Positions 1 to 12,090 are shown, counted from the stretch's first letter. The stretch is DNA of 64,000 nucleotides from Agapetus fuscipes (GCA_951799405.1 OX637337.1:13576347-13640346); one strand, 5' to 3'. Numbers and translations are program-made. The notes: a model not told the origin generated them from the sequence alone.

Positions 1-10
1 TATTCAAAAA

Positions 11-110
11 TTATTATATCTTACACAGATTATTATATCTTACACAGATTATTATATCTTACACAGATTATTATATCTTACACAGATTATAATTATATCT
101 TACACAGATT
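11..110. repeat. 19-bp tandem repeat, five copies
   Basis: The unit ttatatcttacacagatta recurs with period 19 at the start of the window; the last copy has a 3-bp insertion. Noncoding. Confidence 0.8.
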
Positions 111-231
111 AACGGGCTTAAAAGGATCTATTAAGGATCTAATAAAAGGATCAACTCATATTTTGTATTCGTTTTTAATGTTTACACATGATATTATTTG
201 TTTGATTAAAAAAAAAAAATTGTTGTGTATG

Positions 232-485
232 TTCCTTGACTTATAGGTTGGTATGCGCCATGCGGCTGATCACCCATAATGTAAAAAATGGTTCACTTTG
301 ATAATGTCACCCCTGTTTCAGGGAAGGACGGCAAGAGTTGCAGGGTGTATATCCATTTGAGATTTGGGTTTTTATGTTGTATGCATGTGCAAGCGCGAAC
401 TTGTACGTGTCTGCTTGTGAGAATGCATATAATGTGACTCTCCTATGTAACATATCTGTGCAACTTAGATTAGATTAGATTAGAT
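232..485 (+). repeat. Family C interspersed repeat, near full length
   Basis: Starts TTCCTTGACTTATAGGTTGG, contains the conserved 'ggttcactttg..aatgtcacccctgtttcaggg' region (described in parts) and ends in (TTAGA)n. Reference-like copy of the commonest repeat in this window. Confidence 0.75.
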
Positions 486-719
486 ACTAAATATTTAGAG
501 TGATTGCTCTGCACCTTTTTACAGATTAGGCACAGAAAAGGTCATTCTGCCATTGTGAGCCCCGAATAGCATTGATACCTATTTGTACAATGACCATTTG
601 TAAAACAAAAATCAGCCAGCGTAACTCAGGGTCGGGTCAATTTAAAATTTGACAGGCCAGTGACTCTCAAACATTGAAAATAAATTTAAAAAAAAAACAG
701 TAAGGTCGTAACACTTTTG

Positions 720-870
720 AAATTTTAATTTTTTCTCGCTGAGCCAACGTCAGTCTTGTATGGGACTGCCGTCCTTAGCAACTGAAAATAAATATTTGTA
801 TGCCTTTTTCCTAGCAACCCGGCTGAGTGACGACACAATATTATCTATGAAAATTCACTTGCGGATCTCA
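720..870 (+). repeat. Family D repeat
   Basis: Contains the family hallmarks 'cttgtatgggactgccgtcc', 'tagcaacccggc' and 'gtgacgacacaatattatct'. Related copies are at 1150-1250 (partial), 2045-2195, 5195-5350, 19560-19715 and 48535-48690, all on the same strand. Confidence 0.6.
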
Positions 871-1606
871 TTATATCTGTTTTGAAAAATAACCATAAAA
901 TCCGCTTGAAGCTCTGCTATAAAGTTCGCATTGAAAAAAATCTTGAACTTTATAGACCCTCAAAAAATTTAGGTAGGTACCTACTTAAATACTGTTTGTG
1001 ATTTCAATTAGTTTCTTCTTTGTGATTGAGGTGACTACGGAGCCAGCAAAAACTCCGATTCAACTCAATTTCTCATAATAAATACCGAACGGGGGTTCCA
1101 AATTTGATTTTTTTTCAACAGGGTCATACAAAAGGTATAAAATACAGAAAAAAATTCACACAAAACTAATTACTAGTAAGCATTTTCCCTAGAAACCTGG
1201 CCGTGTGTCGTCACAACATTTTTTATCTTTGTGAATTGTGCTCTCTTTTTAAAAATGGTTTGAAAACTCTTTTACGGACGCAGGAATTTAGTTACATAAT
1301 AAAAATGGTGCACAAGCACTTATTTTAATATTATATATGTAAGTAGATGTCTACATAATATGTAGAATGTGTGTATATGATTATGTAAAGAGCAAGTGTG
1401 TGAGTGTTAGCAATGTCATTATTTTCATTACATAATTTATTTCGGCTTGAAAAGTCGTGTTACATCTAAAACCAAACTGACCCAACAGAATGGACCAAGA
1501 AAATGTTTTTCCGTTGTACATTTTCCCTGGATTTAGGGAATTTAGGGAATAAAGGTCACAAATGGACAATAAGAATACTTACATAATTGTTTATTATTTT
1601 TCCATT

Positions 1607-1877
1607 CCCACCGCGGCTGTCAGAAAAGATCTCCCGTTTCGGTGATTATTCTAAATCCAAATTAAATACCGGCAAGGTTTTCTCAGCCTTCACAAGAAAT
1701 GTGAACCAGCCACTCCGGAAGCTGGGAAACCCCCACTTCAACTAAGAGTGGTTGGTGTGAGGCCGGCCCCCTTGCTCGGAAAAATGAATAGGTCACAAAT
1801 CGCCACATGCGACCCCTTCGGAGATAACGCTGGCAAGTAGCTACACTATAAGTGTAGCTTAGTTGCGTTGTGTTGCA
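1607..1877 (+). repeat. SINE-A copy, 5' truncated (lacks tRNA-like head)
   Basis: Matches the body of the full copy at 8734-9062: 'gatctcccgtttcggtg', 'cagccttcacaagaaatg', 'gcgaccccttcgg' and the end 'gtgtagcttagttgcgtt'. Confidence 0.7.
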
Positions 1878-2044
1878 CTACAATCAACTTGTGTTGCAAC
1901 GCTTGCATTTTGGAAAACTATAAATTTGTTCAATCGGTAACATTCCTACCGTCAACAATCAACATGTCCGTCAGTTCAACCAAAATCTATAGAAAGCGCC
2001 AAAATTGGTCACTTTCTAAATGTGCTAATAGAATATTTTTGAAT

Positions 2045-2195
2045 GTGGAACTTTTTTCTCGGCGAGCAAACGTCAAGTCTTGTATGGGACTGTCGTCTTT
2101 AGTAACCAGTAACAAAGTCTATTCATGCTTTTTCCCTAGCAACCCGGCCGGATGACGACAGAATATTGTCTAGCCCATTCACGTCTGGACCACAT
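2045..2195 (+). repeat. Family D repeat upstream of EcKL gene A
   Basis: Shares 'cttgtatgggactg', 'ccctagcaacccggcc' and 'gacgacagaatattgtct' with the copy at 720-870. It sits about 360 bp before the gene A start codon. Confidence 0.6.
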
Positions 2196-2551
2196 TGGTG
2201 TGTCGGGAAATTGTTTCATGTGCATGGCAACCCTAATTTTGGCGGCAAACACTAATATTATCAGAGGTGGTAAACATCAAACATTAATTATGTTCTCCCA
2301 CCAAGATGGCGGCTCACACATACCAACAAGACTCTGTAGCGGCAGACCGACCAATAATGAAATAATTTTTAGAATAATCAGTAACAGCTAGTGCGCGATT
2401 GTCAGAATCACGAGATAGCTGTCAAGCGCGGCCCCCGAATAAAACCCTACTAAAAATAAAGCATTCATACTTTAACACTCTTCTGTTTCGTTCTTAATTT
2501 AAAATTCAAACTCCATCACTGCTTTGTTTCGTTCTAAATTTCAAATTCAAA

Positions 2552-5500
2552 ATGACCGCCAACGGAAACGGGGATCCGCTCGAAATATCAGAAGACTACA
2601 CGAAAGACGCGTTAACCCAAGTCATCAAGGAAAACAATTTCAAAACTTATGAAATCGACGTCACAAACGCATCGGGAAAAGGGGAAAATTACCTCGGAGT
2701 TTTGTACAGAGTCAGAGTGGAAGGCGAGAAGGAAAATGGCGAAAAAGGCAAACTGAATTTAATCGTGAAAGTTCCACCTCAAATCGCTCTATTGAGAGAA
2801 AAATTCCCAGTGGATTCGATCTACAAAAGAGAAGTGTACAGTTACACAAAACTACTGCCTGCAATTTCTAAATTAGAAGCAGATTTTAACATAGAAAATG
2901 ACATGTTTGAGTATATTAAGTGCTACAAAGCAAGCGATGAGAAAATGAAAGAGTTCTTGATGTTTGAAGACATGTGTGCTGTTGGATTTAGAAACCACGA
3001 TAGAAGAGCTTCCTTGGATTACAATCACCTGAAACTGGCCATTGAAGCTCTGAGTAAATTGCACGCCTTTTCTTTCGCAATGAAACTGAAGCATCCTGAG
3101 GAGTACCAGCAGCTGGTTGAAGGAGCTGGGAATTTCACGGATTTCGGAGAAGAGCAGGGCTACTTTCTGCAGCTGTGTAAAGATCGCGCCATGACTGTCA
3201 TAGAGGACCGCTCTCTGGTGGAGAAATTGCAGAACCACGACAAGGACGTGTACAAATGCTTCTTGAATTATCTGGACCCGAAGACTGCGGCTCCATACAA
3301 CGTGTTGTGCCATGGAGATAGTTGGAACAATAATATCCTCTTCAAGTATGAGGTAAGAAGAAGCACGATTCAATAATCTAAATTCCAAATGTAAATTACC
3401 ATTCAAGATTCATATCAAATGCACGGCCACTAGTGGGCACGTATAGGTTCGCGCTTATACATTCCGCAGGTGTACTTCCTTCAAGCATGAGGTAAGGACC
3501 AACACGATTATATCTATAATCTAAGTTGCAAAGATTTATTAAAATTTAAGTTTCAAATAATTACAATGTCCACTAGCAGACACGTATAAGTTCACACTTA
3601 CACATGCTGCATCTGTAAAAAAACAAAATAAAAGGCAAAATCTAAATTAATGCTCTTATCGCTCTTCCCTGAAACAGGGATGACATTGGCAAAGTGAACC
3701 ATTATTTATGGTATGGGTTGTCAGCCTCATACCAACCTATAAGTCATGGAAACGTAATAATTTGCACCCGATGATTTAAAGTTTGCTCATGAAACCGGTA
3801 ATCATATAGTAGGTAAGTTTTGTTTATTATCAAGATTTTATTATTATGTTTTCTGTACAAAAGTAACGAGGAAGTCTCCCAATATTGTGTTCCCACACTG
3901 TTATAGGTGTCCATTTATTTTTCGCATTTTTGCATAAAATTTGAATAGTTTTGTTGGCCATTTAAGTGCCTCTAAAAATAGATTTTATTGGCAAACAAAC
4001 GGAATATTTAGCAAGGTCCGTATCTATAATCTAAGTTGCAAAGATATATTGGCATTTAAGGTTTATATTTAATGTATGCCTAAAAGCAGCACATGCAAGT
4101 TGGCGCTTATACATTCTGCATGTGTACATACAAAATAAACCAAATCTTACATGAACATGAAATTTGTAACTCCTGCCGCTTTTCGCTGAAACCGGAGTGG
4201 TTTTGGCAACAGTGAACCTTGGTTTTTACAGCATTGGGGTAGATATTATGAAGATTATTCAGTATTTGAAGTTGAGGTTAGTCTTAATCAATTCTAGAGA
4301 ACAATCCCTAGTCTACTGGTTAACGTTACGGACTGGTAATCAGAAGGTCGTGAGTTCAATTCCTAGTGGAGCACAAATATAATATGTTGCATTGCCTCCA
4401 AATGGGTAGAATGTGGCGTGTGGAAACTATTTATTTTACAGGTAACTAGGTAAGACACTGGCCTTACGCCAACTACTTCCGTTGAATTTGGGGTTTCCTA
4501 GCTGCCGAGTAGGCTGGTTCTCAATCCATGTGAAGGCTGAGTAAACCTTGCTGGTTCTATTATTCCCACAATTATAAACGAAAATACAGTAAATCTTGAA
4601 ATGTTCGATCTTAAAAATGAATAACAATAAAGATAAGTTCGAGATGATGACTTGATGATCTAATCTAATCTAATCTAATCTAAGTTGCAAAATATAAGTA
4701 ACACTAGAGATTCACATTATATGTATTTTCACAAAACAGACATGTTTGAGTTCGCGCTTAAACATACCGCATGTAGTCCAACAATATAAAAACCCGAATC
4801 TCACATACACCCTGCAACTCCTGCCGAACTTCCCTGAAACAAGGGTGACATTGGCAAAGTGAACCATTTTCTACAGCATGGGTGGTCAGCCGCATACCAA
4901 CCTATAAGTCAAGGAACATACACAACAAATTACATTTTTAAAATCAACAAATATTAATATGTATGTACACATGGAAGTATATTCGATGTATGTACATCAA
5001 AAACTAACAGAAAACCAATTTTAATTTTAATTTTGAATGAAATAAATGAAATTGGTTTTGAAATAAATGTGTCATAATGTGAAAAGGCCTGACGTCATCA
5101 GTGCTAAGTGACAAAATAATTGCACTTTCTTATCAAGTAGCGTCCCGCGCTGGATGAAGGAACCAACGAGGTCGGATTTTTTTTTCATTTTGAACTTTTC
5201 TAGGCGAGCAAATGTCGGTCTTATATGGGACTGTCATCCTTAGCAACCAATAACAAAATATTTGTGTGCATTTTCCCAAGCAACCCAACCGGGTGACGAG
5301 TGAGTGACGACACCATATTGTCGATGCTAATTCACGTACGGATATCATTGACAAAATACATAGGTTGGTATGAGGCTGACGACCCCTTCCTGTGAAGAAA
5401 TTTAATTTTCAGAATTGTAGGTATGTAGGTAGGTACATAACTTTTTACCGTCCCACAAAAAAATCCACAAAATTGGAATGTATTATTAAAATTCTCAATA

Positions 5501-8500
5501 AAATAATCTTATAACATACAAATAACATTATGAAAACAAATTGCATCATTAAAATTCACACTTTATTTTTTTTATCCCATCTGGTTGTTCAATGTACAAT
5601 GTACGGTCCAGCGCAATAGATCCCAAGTACTTCAGGAGTATTTAGTATTATGGTAAAATATCCACAAGAGCCCAGCTTTTTCATGGGAACCTTGTTGAAT
5701 AGTGTAAAAACTGCCCGTCAAAAGATTTGTTTTCAAATAAGTTTCGAGTTGACACTTGTCATGGATTTATTTTGTAACCAACATAGCATTTCACAGAGTA
5801 ATCTTCCATCTTTCATTTTATCTCTCTATGTAATTGTTTAAATTAGCATTATTTTGCTACAATAAAAAAAAAAAAAATTAATAATAATACGCAAAATGGA
5901 TTGAAAGCTATTACACATATCGACGGTAAAAAGCCTATTTGACTTAAGCGACAAAAAGTCAATTTTACAGGAGAGCCAAAAAACTGTTTTTTTTTTTTAT
6001 TATCTGCCATAACATTTTTGTTCGTGGATTAAATAAAAAAAAATGTAAGGAGGCAATGCTTATTTTTTTATTTGCTTTTTTTTAACATAAGTGGATTGAA
6101 GATAAACATACACATAATTGAGATACTGTCGTTTAAGCAATTTGGCATTCATAATTATTTGAGGATAAATGACTGATGCGCCATTTTACTTTCTGTCATA
6201 AATGTATGAAAATGCCTTAAGTACCGACTCAACATTTTTTATTTCGAGGTTAAAAGACTTAAATCAGTATTTTCCTTTTGTTTAAATAGGCCTATTTAAT
6301 GCATACGCCACATAACGTTTATACCTTGAGAAGTAAAATGACTTATCAGTAAAAACAATTCCTATTCGTAAAGGGTATATCTGACTTAAAGACCAGGCTG
6401 TATTATTTTTCGATACGAAAGAACTGTGGTAGGAATAAATAATAGAAGTATACTTTCCTAAAAATCTTTTTAATTGAGCCAAAAAATGAAATAATAATTA
6501 GTAGATAAATGCAAAAAAAGCAGTAAACTAAAAAAGGTAATTTGAGACCACAAATTATTGATAACACATAATTAAGAACAAGCAAAATAAAAGCAATAAA
6601 GAAGAATTGAAACATTACCATAAAAGTACACATTGCAATAGCTTTTAATAAAATTATTTATTGAACAAATACCTAACTGAGTTAAAAAACTACGAACACA
6701 ATTTTTGTTTATTTCTTTACAATAAATGGTTAAGTTTATAAAAAACATGTAACATGAATTTAATAATTTTCTTGTAAGTATATTTTTGAAAAATATACTT
6801 ACAAGAAAATAAAATAATAAGTAATGACTCCACACAGAGAGTGGCAAATTAAAATAACTATGAAAACACAAAATTCAAAGTACGTAAGTAAAATTAAATT
6901 AAGAAAAATATCATGAAATTAAATGTAATAGCACAGGTTCCACATGAATAGGTATTATAAATAAGGACGTATTTTAAGTAGTTATTTCGATATCCTCAAC
7001 ATCAGAGTCCAAGAGCACCTCAACTGTTTCATTACCGTGAGGAATATCTGTATACTCTGCCCAATAGCTTTGTGGTATGACGAATGTTTTACACAATTTT
7101 ACCAAATCATCATACTTCTTCTGTGGTAAAGCTAGACGTCTTTTATAAATATTTTCTGCAGGTTTTCCTTTGGTGCCACACACTAGGATGTCCTCGTTTG
7201 TGGCATCCATCGTGTATTTTACCACAATTTTGTTGGGCATCTGCTTTTTAAATGTAGCTATTCTGATTCGGTTTATTTTGCTTTGTAAATTTCCTTTGAA
7301 ATATTTATCGGAAATTCCACTTCACCCAACAAAATCAGTAGGTATGGATCAGAGTTTCGACATGATAAGGCTTGGGTGATTTCCTAGCTAGCTCAAATAC
7401 TGTGCTCCATGGTGATGGAGCCCAAATAATATTTTTTGACACACTGCCTTCTATCACGGAGTGCATAGAATCAACAGGCATGTATGTGTGACCCGGAAGA
7501 AGGTAGTTGAGTTGAATGGTGCTGATGTTTTTACATACATTATGCAATGTATAGTGGATTGTGGCAAAAACAGTGCGGTTCTTATTCTGCCCCGGGCAAG
7601 AATCACTGTATAGTAATAAAGTTTTAACTGTGCCCCTCTGGTCAACATTTGGTATATATTTGGTTAATATAGTTGACACCTCTGTAGCTCCTCTTTACCC
7701 ATCTGCTTCACCCCAGCAAAAACAAAATCCTTCTCTTGTTCCAGATTCGTAAAACGTTATATTATACATCCCGTATTTCCTGGAATAGTACAACAGCATG
7801 CTTTCCCCGTATGGTGTATTTAAGACCTTTTGAAGGTCAAATGATGTGCTCAATACATTATTGCTTAAAAAATGGATCTGCTTGTGAAGTTTGAATCTCT
7901 GGTCTGAATGTTTCCCTTCCTTAAGATGCTCAATTTTCATTTCAGCTAGTTCGGCGCTTGTATTGTTCTCAAAACGCAGGCATTTCGCACATTTATCTTT
8001 CTTAGGAATGTGGAAACCTATATTGAAATCGTTTTTGAACGTATTTTTGAATACCTGTTCCCCTACCACATCCATCCCTTTAGTGGTTAAATCCAGTTTA
8101 TAGAGGGTGTACAAACAGCTCAATTTTTTTTCAAGGATTGCGGAAGGTAAAGCCTACTGGAGTCGCGCCTACAGTAATGTGAGGGAACTGCTGGTAAATT
8201 CTTAATACAGGATTGTAGTACTTGCATAATTACCTCTTTGGTTTTATTCGGTCGTATGATTTTCCATCTGGAATTTTCTTTGGCGAAGCCTCGAATGGCA
8301 ATAAATACTGTAAAGTGAAGATTTTTTTGTGATGTGTCAAGGGTGTTTAACAAAAAAATTTGGCACACCTGTTTTCTCTTTTCACCTTCATTTATGAAAT
8401 ATAAAAATGTATAATGATGTTTGTCGGAGTCTACCGATCATTTTCTCTTATTTTTTCCCTTTTTGTCATTGCCACTAGCCACTCTTTCGTGGCTTAATTT

Positions 8501-11500
8501 TCAATCTTCCAATAATGTGGAAATAAACTTCGTCTTCTGTTATTTCTCACATTTATTGGTGCACGTCTTTGTACTCGCATCATTACCAGTATAGCAGGGG
8601 GTCCGCATCTTTGTTTTTGGGAACAACTACTCCTTTTCTATCAATGTGTTTTTTTTTCACTGGAATATTTCACTGGATCCTGCTTAATAAAATTTAATTA
8701 AAATTTAAGTAAGCAGTATTGTAGCAGACTGACCGGTCAATAGCTCAGGTGGTAGAGTGCTTGCATTCCATGCCGAAAGCTCGGGTTCGAATCCCACCGA
8801 GGGTGTCAGAAATGATTTCCCGTTTCGGTGTTTATTTCAAACCCTAAAATAAAATACCGGCAAGGTTTACTCAGCCTTCACAAGAAATGAGTACCAGCAC
8901 TCTCGGGAGCTGGGAAACCTCCACTTCAACTGAAGTGGTTGGCGTAAGGCCGGCCCCCTTACCTGTAAAAATAAATAGGTTCAACTCGCCACATGCGACC
9001 CCTTCGGGGATAACGCGGCAAGAAGTTGCACTATATGTGTAGCTTAGTTGCGTTGCGTTTAGTATCGTATGTAATTATATATAATATAATTATGTAAACA
9101 TAGATACTCATTTTGTGAACATCCACTTGTCAATAGTAATAAAATACCCAAGTAACCATTTAGGTTTTAAAAAGGTTACAAAAAGGTCCCAGAACCTTTT
9201 TAAGCCTTTTTGTAACCTTTTTAAAACCTAAAAGGTTACTTGGGTATGGAAATATTTTTCATTGACAACAAACAATAACTTCCCGTAGATACATCGATTC
9301 CGAGTGTTGACTGAGATCCTGGCGTTGCAGAACATCAACCAACCGATAGCACGCTTAAAATACTACTGAAGCGACATCTTCAATGCATTTCTATTCACAC
9401 AATACTACATTAAACGACAACCCATGTTTATTTGGTGCAGCTTAAACGCCAACGACCATTCCAAAATCATTTGTTTGAATAGATTCAAATGCCAATAATC
9501 ATTACATTGATCTTGAAGATAAATAGCTTATGCGCCAGTTCTATTATAAAAATTTGGAAGGACACTTTGCTCAAGCGACATCACCAGTGATGTATTGCAA
9601 GAACGCTTAATGCTGAACCGACAGTCATTTAGTAAATAAAAGGAGGATATATGATTTAAGCACCATTTGTGATAGATCCACTATGAGTCTTATTAATTTA
9701 TACGACAAAGTCATATTTTTTATGGTACAGAGAAATTACTTATGCGACTTTGAATATTGTATACACAGCATGCCTATCTAACTTAACTACCTCGTCCACT
9801 CTCAAGTCGTCAAGTACATTTAGGATATGCACCACCAACAACTTGTAAGAGTATACTTTAACGACATTTCGTTAAAAAGTGTCATAAATCGTGGGACATC
9901 AGTCCATGAAATTTATAAACGCCATACAAGGTGCTTTATGACTTAAGCGACAAAAAAGTTATCTGATCGCGCCAAAAGTTAGACCATTCGACGCAGCTTG
10001 AAAAACCGAGAAAAACGATGTATATAACTCAATATCGCCCATGATGTCGCTTAAGTCAAATAGGCTTTTTACCGTCGATATTCATTATTCATGTCATTGA
10101 GAAACGTATGTTATGCAATTAAGATACTTAAGATAAGTGATTATTTGTTTTTCATTATTTAAAGTGTAAACAACTTGAAGATAGAGATAAGTTAGTTACC
10201 AAACAAATGAATGGAGAGATAGATTGTTATATCTGGATTATTCTGTGACGCCTATGTACGGCCTGCTGTAATTATCCATCAATTGTAATAACTCATGATT
10301 AATATTAAATACTCCAAATAATTAATGAATACGTGTTACGATTATTTAAAGGAAAATTTTAATTGGAAGATAAATTTAAACATCCTCAATCGCCACGCAG
10401 AAAAGGTGACTTCTGAAGACGTTTATATTATTGTTTATTGATTTAAAAAATGTAATTTGCGATGTTTGTTCCTTGACTTATAGGTTGGTATGCGGCTGAC
10501 CACCCATACTCTAAAAAAATGGTTCACTTTGCCAATGTCACCTCTGTTTCAGGGAAGGACGGCAAGAGTTGCAGAGCTTATGTTCATTTGAGATTGGGTT
10601 TTTATATTGTAGGTATAAATGCGGGTATAATGCGGCATGTGTTAGCGCGAAATTATACATGTCTGCTTGTGGGAATGCATTTAATATAAATCTTAAATGA
10701 TATATATCTTTGCAGCTTAGATTAGATTAGATTAGATTAGATTAGATTGGCTACGATTGGATACGAAACGACAAAAAAATGAAAATTCTTCCCTAGCACT
10801 TCGTCTAACATCCAAAAAGTTTTATGTATATATTTAACTTTTAAAGGCAATTGAAATGTGTAAATTAAATAATTTATTTGGTGAGCTCTGTTTTTGTGTG
10901 AATCACACTTCAATATTCCTTTGCAAGCTTGGTTTTTTCTGTAGAAAACGCAAATTTGCAACCAAAACCCAGTTGCTGCAAGGCTGGATGGATCTTTGAT
11001 GACCGATCTTTGGTACAGACAATTTGGACAAATGCGTTTTTCAAAACTACTTAGTTCAATTGAAGCCGTATCAAGATCATTTTATGATTATACAACATAT
11101 AAATCCCAGAATAAAGATTTGTACAAAGTGCCATCAATAGAACAAACACCAATCGACACATCCAAGAGACAGTCTAGTAAACTGCTTACGTTGCTCTCCC
11201 CAGGATAGCGTCCCCGTGGACATCCGCCTGCTGGACTGGCAGCTGGTCCGCTACTCCTCTCCGATCACAGACCTGGCGTATCTCATCTTCGCCAGCACTG
11301 ACGAGGAGGTGAGGGACCAGCACTTCCACCAGCTGCTGGACTACTACTACCAGAGCCTCACCAGCAGGCTGCAGAGACTGGAGACCAGCGTAGAGGACTG
11401 CTACCCTGAAACTGTGTTCAGGTAAATATACAACAACTACACATATCACCTGTCTTAGCAACATCTTTCAAGGAAAAATCTAAGGAAGACGAGCAAAAAG

Positions 11501-12090
11501 TCTCTTAAGAACTTCATACTTTCAAGATTTGATACGACTTATTCACAGCTTAAATGTATGTCAACCAACAAAGACAGTTGGCTGGCATAACAAGACACTG
11601 CCTTTAAACGACGATGATGATGAGCTTTGACATTTATGGTGGATCCCACCCTGGAAAAAGCCACATACACTGGAGAGTTGCTTTCCGGGATCTGTTGCTG
11701 TGATCAATCGGACGTTTTTTTCATATCTGCGATCAGCTTCTTCAGCGTGATTTAGATGAAACTGAAACTAATCTAACAAATAATTAATTTAAATACTCAC
11801 AAGTAGCAATGCGGGTGAAAATTGAAGTCAGCAGTCACGGCGTGTCTGTCCTTGGTTCTACTTTCAGAGATCAGGTGAAGAGGTTCATGTCATTTGGTCT
11901 CCTCATGGCCTACATAGTCCTTCCAGCGGTGCTTGGGGAGGCTGAGGACGTCCCCGACATGGAGGAACTCTTGAATAAGGAAACCATCCAGCAGTCTGAC
12001 CTCAAGTTCAACAACCAGCAGGCCTCCAACAGATTCGACAGCAGAATGAACGGCGTCGTTAGGGACTTCTTCAAATTCAGCCTCATCTAA
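2552..12090 (+). CDS. EcKL gene A, ecdysteroid kinase-like (CHK-kinase-like), three exons
   Basis: Predicted cytosolic small-molecule kinase of 413 residues; exons 2552-3352, 11204-11421 and 11868-12090. Splice sites are gag|gtaaga to ccccag|gat (phase 0) and cag|gtaaat to tttcag|aga (phase 2). Visible: glycine-rich SGKGENYLGVLYR at residues 41-53, probable ATP-binding lysine in LIVKVPP (K73), catalytic loop HGDSWNNN at 254-261 split from the metal-binding Asp of RLLDWQ (D278) by intron 1, then SSPITDLAYLIF. Length fits the family (about 400-430). Known for the family: transfer of phosphate to ecdysteroid hydroxyls and proposed xenobiotic phosphorylation; the substrate here is unknown. Intron 1 is 7.85 kb and contains a whole DNA transposon. 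The 5' leader repeats a TTTCGTTCT(T/A)AATTT motif twice (2486-2550). An alternative last exon may exist at 16471-16702. The start is the first ATG of the open frame and matches the paralogues' N-termini. Confidence 0.88.
3365..3752 (-). repeat. Family C copies in intron 1 of gene A (one partial, one long)
   Basis: 3390-3480 is a fragment (aatgcacggccactag, cgcgcttatacattccgc). 3510-3752 is a longer copy ending, on the complement, with the family's 5' end (accaacctataagtca). Confidence 0.65.
4018..4235 (-). repeat. Family C copy, 5' truncated
   Basis: Begins with 'atctataatctaagttgcaa', the complement of the C tail, and runs to 'ttacagcattgggg'; the 5'-most part is missing. Confidence 0.6.
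4305..4560. repeat. tRNA-like head (+) joined to an inverted SINE-A body (-)
   Basis: 4305-4372 resembles a SINE tRNA head: tagtctactggttaacg for the A-box side and gtgagttcaattcct for the B box, followed by ggagcac as in SINE-B. 4395-4560 is SINE-A body in the opposite orientation (ggggtttcctagctgcc, gtgaaggctgagtaaacc). Likely adjacent insertions. Confidence 0.5.
4658..4916 (-). repeat. Family C repeat, near full length
   Basis: Starts with (TCTAA)n and ends 'accaacctataagtcaagga' on the plus strand, that is, complete from tail to 5' end. Confidence 0.75.
5195..5350 (+). repeat. Family D repeat
   Basis: Shares 'atgggactgtcatccttagc' and 'agcaacccaaccgggtgacg' with other D copies. A stub of a C 5' end (taggttggtatgaggctgac) follows at 5358-5395. 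Confidence 0.55.
6767..6813. repeat. Near-perfect palindrome, 22-23 bp arms
   Basis: attttcttgtaagtatattt is followed directly by its reverse complement; the arms meet at a TGA/TCA-like centre with no spacer. It lies just outside the transposase end within the 5917-10081 element. Confidence 0.8.
6974..8440 (-). pseudogene. Transposase-like gene of the 5917-10081 element, disrupted
   Basis: Reading down the minus strand: ...LYFINEGEKRKQVCQIFLLN (about 8400-8330), HYCRRDSSRLYL (about 8180), FHIPKKDKCAKCL (about 8010), TSFDLQKVLNTPYGES (about 7830), a single in-frame stop at 7695-7697, then LLLYSDSCPGQNKN (about 7600), LLPGHTYMPVDSMHSVIE (about 7490), and finally a C-terminal piece at 7240-6974 (KYDDLVKLCKTFVIPQSYW). 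There is a frameshift near 8120 and another break between 7335 and 7240. The FDLQKVL, YSDxCxGQNKN and GHxxxxxDxxHxxIE pattern recalls repeat-encoded insect proteins I associate, from memory, with a DUF7869-like domain. A D-D-E RNase H-like core is my inference. Not functional as it stands. Confidence 0.7.
8734..9062 (+). repeat. SINE-A, full length with tRNA-like head
   Basis: Pol III-type head: A box 'tagctcaggtggtagagtg' and B box 'gggttcgaatccc', about 50 bp apart. It is followed by the body (cccgtttcggtg, cagccttcacaagaaatg, gcgaccccttcggggataac) and the end 'gtgtagcttagttgcgtt'. Inserted in the 5917-10081 transposon. Not a functional tRNA gene: there is no acceptor-stem closure. Confidence 0.8.
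9147..9244. mobile_element. 98-bp hairpin MITE flanked by TA
   Basis: CCCAAGTAACC at the left and GGTTACTTGGG at the right are perfect inverted ends. The inverted match continues inward (ttttaaaaaggttacaaaaa) almost to the centre. TA dinucleotides flank both sides (9145-9146, 9245-9246), as expected for Tc1/mariner-type mobilisation. Confidence 0.7.
10469..10749 (+). repeat. Family C repeat with long (TTAGA)n tail
   Basis: Complete from ttccttgacttataggttgg to five or more tail units. Confidence 0.75.
10873..11030 (-). repeat. SINE-B 3' fragment
   Basis: On the plus strand: 'ttatttggtgagctctgttt', 'gtgtgaatcacact', 'acccagttgctgcaaggctg' and 'gaccgatctttggta', all matching the complement of SINE-B's 3' half. 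Confidence 0.6.

Larger units (their letters stand above)
5917..10081. mobile_element. 4.16-kb TIR DNA transposon carrying a broken transposase-like gene
   Basis: The left end reads ATATCGACGGTAAAAAGCC from 5917, continuing through tatttgacttaagcgaca. The right end at about 10043-10081 is its reverse complement (tgtcgcttaagtcaaa ... ccgtcgatat). The inverted match is about 36 bp with essentially no mismatch. ATAT flanks both ends, so a 2-4 bp AT target duplication is possible but ambiguous. Subterminal DNA repeats short 'aagcgac' motifs. Inside: a minus-strand transposase-like pseudogene (8440-6974), a full SINE-A (8734-9062), a 98-bp hairpin MITE (9147-9244) and a palindrome (6767-6813). It lies in intron 1 of EcKL gene A. 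Superfamily not assigned. Confidence 0.75.

Noticed and set aside
1868..2391. Two small ORFs upstream of gene A
   Set aside because: They overlap SINE-A and family D repeat sequence and have no family likeness.
2873..3406. 177-residue minus-strand ORF
   Set aside because: Shadow of exon 1 of EcKL gene A.
8734..8810. tRNA gene
   Set aside because: A and B boxes are present but the sequence continues into a repeated SINE body and does not close an acceptor stem; the same holds for heads at 15172, 24942, 27777 and 43339.
9147..9244. microRNA precursor
   Set aside because: The perfect hairpin is better explained as a TA-flanked MITE; no sign of a conserved mature strand.
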